Shown piece by piece: positions 33,588 to 39,391 of a DNA stretch of 39,391 nucleotides. The notes below the pieces were generated by a model. It was not told the origin of the DNA. It did no database searches and saw nothing but the letters and a program-made list of their open reading frames with translations. The stretch is taken from NCBI GenBank assembly GCA_963643225.1, contig CAVIIX010000018.1, forward strand, positions 1-39,391, read 5' to 3'. This DNA is from UBA1258 sp963643225. Lineage in GTDB: Bacteria; Bacillota; Clostridia; Lachnospirales; Lachnospiraceae. Both the position numbers and the translations under genes were made by a program. Every line of letters starts with the position of its first letter. Within the stretch, counting starts at the first letter, position 1.

Positions 33588-35901
33588 ACTTGTAATAGGT
33601 AGTCTGTTGCATGATATCGGCAAGGTTGTGTATCGGGCAGGAGATGGCAGGCAACATAGTGCTTGCGGATATGATTTTCTAAGGCAGACACGAAAAGATT
33701 TTGATTCTGATATACTAGATTGCGTGAGGTATCATCATGTAGCTAATCTAAAAGGAGCACAGATTAGCCAGGATGCTTTGGCATATGTGACTTATTTTTC
33801 CGACAATGTCGCAGCTGCAATGGATCGAAGGGAAGGAATGGACATAGAGGATGGGTTTGAACGTACCATTCCGTTAGATAGTGTTTTTAATATTTTAAAT
33901 GGTAATCATGGAAATGCACACTACAGGCAGCAGATGATGAATCCTAAGGAGGGAATTAACTACCCGACTACGGAAGCAAGCGTCATGGATGAGAGCTTTT
34001 ATAATCAGGTGGTTGATCGAATTAAGGATAATCTCCAAGGAATTGAAATCTCGGAAGAATATATTAATTCCCTGCTTTCAGTATTAGAGGCTACTTTAAG
34101 CTATATACCATCCTCTACTAGCAAGAGGGAATTGGCCGATATCTCGCTATATGACCACGTCAGGATGACAGCCGCAGTGGCTGAATGTTGTTTACAATAT
34201 ATGGAAGAACATGGAATATTCAATTATTATGAGTTTCTGTATAAGGATAGTGATAAATCTTTGTGGACTAAGCCTATGTTCCTGCTTTATTCTATGGATA
34301 TATCAGGGGTACAGAATTTTATTTATACAATAAACACTGCAGGAGCACTAAGGGGCCTTAGGGCAAGAAGCTTTTATCTAGAACTTCTAATGGAGCACAT
34401 TGTGGATGAGTTGTTGGAAAGGCTTGAACTATCCCGGTCCTGTCTTATTTACACCGGAGGCGGTCATTGCTATATGCTTTTGCCTAATACTGGCAGAGTA
34501 AAAGAAATACTAGACGCACAGTGTCATAGTGTCAATGCTTGGTTTATGGAAAAATTTGATACTGCACTTTACATTGCGGGCGGTTATATTGAATGCAATG
34601 CCAACAATCTGAAAAATGAACCTCAGGGGAGCTACAGTGATTTGTTTCACACAGTATCTAGAAATATATCATCAAAGAAAAGTCACCGCTATTCTGCAAA
34701 TGAGTTGAATGCATTGAATCGTCGTCACAGAGAGGGCAAGAGGGAGTGCATCGTGTGCCGCAGGACTGCAAAGCTGAACGGTGAAGAAAGGTGTCCAATT
34801 TGTGCCGCATTGGAAAAGCTGTCAGGAGCAATTTTATATCAGAATTATTTTGTTACCATGTTGGAGGGTAATGGTAGTGAAGATTGTATACCATTGCCGT
34901 GTGGTAAGTGCTTAAGAGCCGGAAATGAACAACTGTTGCGGAATCTTATGGATAATGACAATTATGTACGTAGCTATACTGTTAACGAATCCTATACCGG
35001 AAGACATGTAACAACGAAGCTTTGGGTAGGAAGGTATACCACAGGAGATACTTTTGAAGAGTTAGCAAAAAAATCCGTCGGGATAGAGAGACTAGCTGTT
35101 CTCAGAGCTGATGTGGACAATTTGGGTAATACCTTCGTGAATGGATTTAAGGATACCGGAGATGGAAGGTATGAAACATTATCAAGAACGGCAACATTAT
35201 CTAGACAACTTTCCTTATTCTTTAAGTTACATCTCAATTGGATACTAGAAAATGGTGAATCAAGAATTTTTTCACTGGGTGGAAAGCGTCAGGTATGCAT
35301 TGTATATTCCGGCGGAGATGACCTCTTTTTTGTAGGTGCTTGGAATGAAATAATTGACAGCTTTATCGATGTTAAAAAGGCTCTTGAACTATTTACGCAA
35401 GGAACACTGACAATATCAGGTGGTATAGGAATATATGATTCTTCTTTTCCCATCAATCGCATGGCTTTGGAAGTTGCAAATCTAGAAGATTTTTCAAAGG
35501 AATTTGATGGAAAGAATGCAATTACGTTGTTTGACGAATCAGGTCGCTACGGATGGAAAACCTTCTTAGACCAAGTGGTTGAAGAAAAGTATCTGTGCAT
35601 CTATGAATATATGACTTCAACAAATAATAAGGGAAAAGCATTTTTATATAATTTGCTGGAACTTCTTCGGAATAATGGAGAGCCGTTTAACAGAGCCAGG
35701 TTTGTATATTATCTGTCTCGTATGGAACCGGATGCAGATGATAAAGGTAATTTGGATGAAATGAGTAATTACCATGAGTTTTCAGCCAAGATGTATAAGT
35801 GGTCTCTGTCAGAGGAAGAGAGAAGACAAACGGTAACAGCCATATATTTGTATGTATACATTAAGAGAGAAAAGGAAGGAGAAAAACAGGATGCAGATTG
35901 A
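33568..35901 (+). CDS. cas10: Cas10/Csm1, type III-A large subunit with HD and GGDD
   Basis: Cas10 is the signature subunit of type III systems: on target RNA binding it degrades DNA through its HD domain and makes cyclic oligoadenylates through its palm domain. The 777-residue product shows SLLHDIGK with His15-Asp16, a first palm (DISGVQNFIYTI...GGGHCYMLLPN), a zinc site Cys394-x2-Cys397...Cys409-x2-Cys412, and the catalytic palm with LRADVDNLG and YSGGDDLFFVG (GGDD at 582-585). Both activities look intact. ATG 33568 is preferred over the TTG at 33547 because the protein then begins a few residues before the HD helix; GGACAGGA lies upstream. It overlaps cas6 by 20 bases and csm2 by 11. Confidence 0.95.
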   Translation: MQDKQIKLVIGSLLHDIGKVVYRAGDGRQHSACGYDFLRQTRKDFDSDILDCVRYHHVANLKGAQISQDALAYVTYFSDNVAAAMDRREGMDIEDGFERTIPLDSVFNILNGNHGNAHYRQQMMNPKEGINYPTTEASVMDESFYNQVVDRIKDNLQGIEISEEYINSLLSVLEATLSYIPSSTSKRELADISLYDHVRMTAAVAECCLQYMEEHGIFNYYEFLYKDSDKSLWTKPMFLLYSMDISGVQNFIYTINTAGALRGLRARSFYLELLMEHIVDELLERLELSRSCLIYTGGGHCYMLLPNTGRVKEILDAQCHSVNAWFMEKFDTALYIAGGYIECNANNLKNEPQGSYSDLFHTVSRNISSKKSHRYSANELNALNRRHREGKRECIVCRRTAKLNGEERCPICAALEKLSGAILYQNYFVTMLEGNGSEDCIPLPCGKCLRAGNEQLLRNLMDNDNYVRSYTVNESYTGRHVTTKLWVGRYTTGDTFEELAKKSVGIERLAVLRADVDNLGNTFVNGFKDTGDGRYETLSRTATLSRQLSLFFKLHLNWILENGESRIFSLGGKRQVCIVYSGGDDLFFVGAWNEIIDSFIDVKKALELFTQGTLTISGGIGIYDSSFPINRMALEVANLEDFSKEFDGKNAITLFDESGRYGWKTFLDQVVEEKYLCIYEYMTSTNNKGKAFLYNLLELLRNNGEPFNRARFVYYLSRMEPDADDKGNLDEMSNYHEFSAKMYKWSLSEEERRQTVTAIYLYVYIKREKEGEKQDAD

Positions 35902-36283
35902 CGAAAACAATTATGTAGATAAGGCCGAAAGGGCTATCAAGGAACTAAAGCAAAAGAAAGATACAAGAGGAAAAGAGATTCCTATTGTGACAACATCAAA
36001 AATCCGAAACCTTCTTGCTATGGTATCCGATATCTATAATGATGTCGTAAACAATAAGGATGAAAAGTTAAGCAATGATATTGTAGGTAGAATTGGATAC
36101 ATGAAGCTTCGCTTTTACTATGAGGCCGGAAGAGAACATAGTGTCAAGGGTCTTTTGGAGCAGGCTAAGGTATTCGACATCATTAATGAAATTGGAGACA
36201 GTCGTAGTAATTATATTTTATTTAGCCGATACATGGAGGCACTTGTAGCCTTTCGTAAATATTATGGTGGTAAGGACGAGTAA
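35891..36283 (+). CDS. csm2: Csm2, type III-A small subunit
   Basis: A 130-residue helical protein. IPIVTTSKIRNLLAMVSDIYN is the typical Csm2 first helix (…TSKIR.LL…), followed by LRFYYEAGREHSVKGLLEQA and a short C-terminal helix FSRYMEALVAFRKY. Csm2 copies stack along the crRNA-target duplex in the Csm filament. The start is placed at ATG 35891, nine bases after AAGGAG; a longer frame from TTG 35852 would run deep into cas10. Confidence 0.92.
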   Translation: MQIDENNYVDKAERAIKELKQKKDTRGKEIPIVTTSKIRNLLAMVSDIYNDVVNNKDEKLSNDIVGRIGYMKLRFYYEAGREHSVKGLLEQAKVFDIINEIGDSRSNYILFSRYMEALVAFRKYYGGKDE

Positions 36284-36316
36284 ACAGTAACAAGTGAACA
36301 CAATAGGAGGAATAAC

Positions 36317-36985
36317 ATGTTTGCAAAGGTGGAAATTACAGGGATTCTCGAGGTGATAACGGGACTTCATATAGGAGGAAACGGAGCATTTGCTGCTATA
36401 GGAGCAGTGGATTCTCCGGTAATACGGGATGTAAGAAGTGATGATCCTATCATTCCAGGCAGCTCATTGAAAGGGAAAATGCGCACACTTCTTGCCAAAA
36501 TGTACAATGAAGATGAGGGGAAGGTTTCTACAAAACCTGATGATGACGCAGCTTGCTTGACGGATCTTTTTGGATCCTCAAAAAAGGGCAACGTTCACGT
36601 TGGAAGAGTACTTTTCTCAGATATGTTCCTGCAAAATAAGGATGATTTGAGAAAGCAGAATATTTACCGGGCTACAGAAGTAAAATTTGAAAATGCCATC
36701 AATCGAAGTACAGCGGTAGCAAATCCAAGACAACTTGAAAGAGTAATCAGAGGTGCAGAATTTGGTCTGGAGTTGGTCTATGAGTACAGGGATGACGAGA
36801 CGATGATGCGTGATATTAGGATTCTGAAAGAAGGCTTCCAACTTCTTCAGTTTGATTATTTAGGAGGTAGTGGATCCAGAGGGTACGGGAAAGTGGCTTT
36901 TCACGATCTTAATGTGGATGTTGTTGTTGGTGAAGTAAAGGATGAGATTATTAATCAGTGTCAGGAAATGTTGAACGAAATATAA
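36317..36985 (+). CDS. csm3: Csm3, target-RNA-cleaving RAMP backbone subunit
   Basis: A 222-residue RAMP protein that polymerises along the crRNA and cuts target RNA every six nucleotides. The conserved loop GGNGAFAAIGAVDSPVIRD contains the catalytic Asp32 (the known Asp of Csm3 in Staphylococcus and Streptococcus). IIPGSSLKGKMRTLLAK and the C-terminal glycine-rich GGSGSRGYGKVAF complete the fold. A strong TAGGAGGAATAAC precedes the ATG; the gap to csm2 is 33 bases. Confidence 0.95.
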   Translation: MFAKVEITGILEVITGLHIGGNGAFAAIGAVDSPVIRDVRSDDPIIPGSSLKGKMRTLLAKMYNEDEGKVSTKPDDDAACLTDLFGSSKKGNVHVGRVLFSDMFLQNKDDLRKQNIYRATEVKFENAINRSTAVANPRQLERVIRGAEFGLELVYEYRDDETMMRDIRILKEGFQLLQFDYLGGSGSRGYGKVAFHDLNVDVVVGEVKDEIINQCQEMLNEI

Positions 36986-36996
36986 GGGGTTTGAGT

Positions 36997-37908
36997 ATGG
37001 ATTATAGATTGTACAAGCTTTCCTTTACAACTCCGGTTCACTTTGGAACAGGAGTTTTGAATGAAAGTGCTATAGGCTTCTGTGCAGACACACTTTTTTC
37101 TGCATTGTTCATAGAAGCACTTAAACTTAGTCTTGCAGAGCAATTATACAGTGCTGTGAACATGGGAAAGCTACGGTTTTCGGATGCCTTTCCGTATATT
37201 GAAAAACAGTATTTCCTTCCGAAACCAATGACATATATTGAACCGAAAAATCGCGGAAATTCTGTAATCAAAAAACAGTATAAGAAGCTGAAATATATCC
37301 CTGTCACGGAGTTCACAAACTTTTTGACCGGAGATATGGATCCGGAAATATGTAGTCTGCAAGGACTAGGAAGGGAATGCAGTCAGGTTATGGCTGCTGT
37401 ACGTCGCGAGGAAGAAGATGCGCTGCCATACAGGGTTGGAAATTATCTGTTTAATGAAAATAGCGGATTATATGTGATTGCTGCCATGGAGAATAATGAG
37501 ACGAAAGTACTGTTAGAGGAACTATTTGATAGTCTGTCATATTCAGGAATTGGTGGAAAAAGAGGAAGTGGGAAGGGCAGATTTGTTCTTAAACAGGGAA
37601 TGCTAAATGAAAGCTTTCAGACCATGTTAGGAAAAAAAAGTGACAGATATATGCTGATTGCCTCTGCTTTGCCAAAAGAAGATGAGATGGAAGCAGCATT
37701 GGAGGGCGCTTCCTATCAGGTTCTGAAGAGATCGGGTTTTGTTTGTTCTGCAAGTTTTGCTGAGGAAGAAACAAAAAAGAGAGATTTATATACGTTACAG
37801 GCAGGATCATGTTTTACTAAGGCTTTTGACGGAGATGTTTATGATGTAAGTGAAGGCGGAAATCATCCCGTTTACCGATATGCAAAAGGTATGTTTTTGG
37901 GGGTATAA
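36997..37908 (+). CDS. csm4: Csm4, crRNA 5'-handle-binding RAMP subunit
   Basis: A 303-residue RAMP protein that caps the Csm complex next to Cas10 and holds the crRNA 5' handle. Features: YKLSFTTPVHFGTGVLNES, FCADTLFSALFIEAL, FLPKP and the glycine-rich GIGGKRGSGKGRF. ATG 36997 is preferred because the protein then begins MDYRLYKLSF, as in the family; the longer frame overlaps csm3. AAGGGG is 6-12 bases upstream. csm5 starts two bases after its stop. Confidence 0.92.
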   Translation: MDYRLYKLSFTTPVHFGTGVLNESAIGFCADTLFSALFIEALKLSLAEQLYSAVNMGKLRFSDAFPYIEKQYFLPKPMTYIEPKNRGNSVIKKQYKKLKYIPVTEFTNFLTGDMDPEICSLQGLGRECSQVMAAVRREEEDALPYRVGNYLFNENSGLYVIAAMENNETKVLLEELFDSLSYSGIGGKRGSGKGRFVLKQGMLNESFQTMLGKKSDRYMLIASALPKEDEMEAALEGASYQVLKRSGFVCSASFAEEETKKRDLYTLQAGSCFTKAFDGDVYDVSEGGNHPVYRYAKGMFLGV

Positions 37909-37910
37909 GT

Positions 37911-39032
37911 ATGCAGGATTATTTGAAGCATTACAATTTGAGAATTACTGCTCTTTCTCCGATTCATGTAGGAAGTGGTTGTAAGCTTGGAAAAAAAGAA
38001 TATATACAGTTAGGAACACAAAAGCCGGTTATCGTCCCTGATATCAATAAAATGTTCCAGGACCTGCATTCCATGCATCGCGATCGGGCTTATGCTGAAT
38101 TTATGCTGAATGGGAAAACAGGTTTAGGCCAGTGGATTTTGGAACAACGTATTCCGGAAAAAAGTATAGATAATTGGAAGCGTTATAGCATGGAGCCAGG
38201 GGATGCCTTTGTAAGACAAAACAACAGCAGGAATGCTGCGACGCCAAAGGAAATCATGACATTTACGAAAGATGTGTATGAAAAACCTTATGTGCCTGGC
38301 AGCACGATAAAGGGTATGTTCAGAAATGCGGTTCTGTGCTATCGGGTTTATCAAAATCCATCCAAATTTCAAAGAAAAATGAATGATTTAGTTGAAGCAT
38401 CCAGGTGTGAAGCAAAAAAAGATATTTATTTGGCAAAAGAGACTAAGGCAATTGAAACCGCTGTATTTAATACTCTTGGTCGGGATAAAGAAAACACTTC
38501 TAATGCCGTGAATTCAGTTATGTCAGGGCTTGTTGTCAGCGACAGTAGACCTATAGAAGAAAAACAGCTTATGCTTGCACAGAAAATTGATTATACATTA
38601 AATGGAGAGGAAAAGTCTCTTCCAATCTTGCGTGAGGCCTTAAAACCAGGTACACAGATTGACTTTGAACTTACTATTGATACAAGAAGCTGCGATATTA
38701 CCATCGAAGAGCTTATAGCTGCGCTTGATTACTTTAATCAGGTATCTAACCAATACTTTTATAGTAAGTTTAAGAGAGGCAATCGCAATGCCGGAACGGT
38801 TTGGCTTGGAGGTGGAACGGGATTTCTGTCAAAGACCATGTTGTATCCATTATATGGAGATCGGGCTGTACGTATAACGGATAGTGTATTCAGGGTAACG
38901 ATAAAAAACTATATTATTCATAAACATAATAGAGATGTAGGAAATGGTGTAGCTCCACATGTGTGTAAATGTACTAGATATAAGGGAAAGCTATATGATA
39001 TGGGCATGGGTAAAATTGAAGTTCTAAATTAA
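37911..39032 (+). CDS. csm5: Csm5, crRNA 3'-end RAMP subunit
   Basis: A 373-residue RAMP protein found at the far end of the Csm complex, needed for crRNA 3' maturation. YNLRITALSPIHVGSGCKLGK is the family N-terminus, VPGSTIKGMFRNAVL the RAMP motif, and VWLGGGTGFLSKTMLY the glycine-rich C-terminal loop. It is the last cas gene in the window and ends 135 bases before the first CRISPR repeat. No terminator was recognised after it. Confidence 0.93.
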   Translation: MQDYLKHYNLRITALSPIHVGSGCKLGKKEYIQLGTQKPVIVPDINKMFQDLHSMHRDRAYAEFMLNGKTGLGQWILEQRIPEKSIDNWKRYSMEPGDAFVRQNNSRNAATPKEIMTFTKDVYEKPYVPGSTIKGMFRNAVLCYRVYQNPSKFQRKMNDLVEASRCEAKKDIYLAKETKAIETAVFNTLGRDKENTSNAVNSVMSGLVVSDSRPIEEKQLMLAQKIDYTLNGEEKSLPILREALKPGTQIDFELTIDTRSCDITIEELIAALDYFNQVSNQYFYSKFKRGNRNAGTVWLGGGTGFLSKTMLYPLYGDRAVRITDSVFRVTIKNYIIHKHNRDVGNGVAPHVCKCTRYKGKLYDMGMGKIEVLN

Positions 39033-39167
39033 TTTTGCGCCGATGCCTGATTTTATTGGCGTTTGCGGTACAATTGTTGAAATTATTCATGTAAAAATCT
39101 CAAGTTTATCTTTTGCGCCGCAAAACGCTATTCTAAGCCTTGCTGCAAGCGAGCTTCAAAGGACAGG
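39033..39167 (+). promoter_or_regulatory. CRISPR leader region
   Basis: This non-coding stretch directly before the first repeat is where the array promoter and integration signals belong. It holds a direct repeat TTTTGCGCCG (39033-39042 and 39111-39120), the second copy extending to the perfect 7-bp inverted repeat TTTTGCG-C-CGCAAAA (39111-39125). An A/T-rich core lies between. No convincing -35/-10 pair was found. Confidence 0.65.
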
Positions 39168-39391
39168 ATAGAAATTCATATCTCCCCGAGCGGGGACGGA
39201 AACAGTGTTTAATCATTTCTTCGTGGCTTATTTTTATAGAAATTCATATCTCCCCGAGCGGGGACGGAAACTCTATTTGTTCCACATATCTTTGCGGAAC
39301 GTTATAGAAATTCATATCTCCCCGAGCGGGGACGGAAACCTCAAACCGAAATGATTCGATTGATGAACGATTCGGGATAGAAATTCATATC
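39168..39391 (+). CRISPR. Type III-A CRISPR array, leader-proximal end, truncated by window
   Basis: A 36-bp repeat beginning ATAGAAATTC and ending CGGGGACGGAAAC occurs at 39168-39203, 39236-39271 and 39304-39339 without differences, and the first 15 bases of a fourth copy at 39377-39391. Spacers are 39204-39235 (32 nt), 39272-39303 (32 nt) and 39340-39376 (37 nt), all different. Within the repeat TCCCC-GAGC-GGGGA forms a hairpin; Cas6 cleavage at its base would leave the 8-nt 5' handle ACGGAAAC, as recalled for the S. thermophilus type III-A system, whose repeat looks similar. Transcription is probably rightward from the leader. Confidence 0.97.

Noticed and set aside
39033..39064. Terminator after csm5 from the GCGCC...GGCG pairing
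   Set aside because: The stem is only about four pairs with a long loop and no T-run follows.

Overview
The window is low-GC DNA that reads as a chromosome segment from a Clostridia-type Firmicute, most likely a Lachnospiraceae member. This rests on strong AGGAGG-like ribosome sites, a perfect CIRCE operator, the infC-rpmI-rplT cluster with an attenuator leader, a B. subtilis-type thymidylate synthase, GPH-type sugar symport, and a large gene cluster that I recall only from Lachnospiraceae-like genomes. The assignment is inference; no rRNA or marker comparison was possible.

Layout. (1) 1-60 carries a hairpin that looks like the right end of an IS200/IS605 (TnpB) element cut by the window edge, followed by a stand-alone receiver-domain protein. 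(2) 638-7240 is a tightly packed + strand run: ABC exporter, beta-CASP RNase-like protein, thyA, a highly divergent DHFR-like gene, a PHP-domain hydrolase and a PrsA/PpiC-type lipoprotein foldase. (3) A CIRCE element and a promoter precede htpG (Hsp90). Directly behind it, with its own extended -10 promoter, lies a conserved-looking but uncharacterised set: a ~1190-residue protein with two beta domains and a long helical array, an Hsp70-like protein with altered nucleotide-site motifs but a recognisable substrate-domain strand motif, a TPR protein, and a coiled-coil protein with two membrane segments. purB, a LysR regulator and a HAD protein with a membrane tail follow with 1-4 nt junctions. 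(4) A SEC-C protein and the infC-rpmI-rplT operon come next; infC appears to start at an ATT codon and to be controlled by a leader terminator. (5) pepD, then a TetR-led alpha/beta-galactoside operon (GH2, an unknown GT-B-like protein, GH36 alpha-galactosidase, GPH symporter) ends in a strong bidirectional terminator facing a lipid/diacylglycerol kinase gene on the minus strand. (6) 32.7-39.4 kb is a type III-A CRISPR-Cas locus: cas6, cas10 (HD and GGDD intact), csm2, csm3, csm4, csm5, an array leader and the first repeats of a CRISPR array that runs off the window.

How they work together. The CRISPR locus is a full Csm effector set with its own crRNA processing enzyme, and the repeat ends in the 8-nt handle ACGGAAAC expected of type III systems. 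Cas10 keeps both the DNase HD pair and the cyclic-oligoadenylate synthase motif, yet no csm6, cas1 or cas2 is visible before the window ends. Codon use changes at the start of this locus, which suggests acquisition by transfer.

The best candidate for an undescribed system is the htpG-adjacent cluster at 9.5-16.4 kb. Its parts (Hsp90, an Hsp70 relative, TPR and helical-repeat scaffolds, a membrane-anchored coiled coil) are the parts of a chaperone or client-handling machine, but the Hsp70-like member lacks canonical phosphate-loop residues, so its mechanism cannot be assumed.
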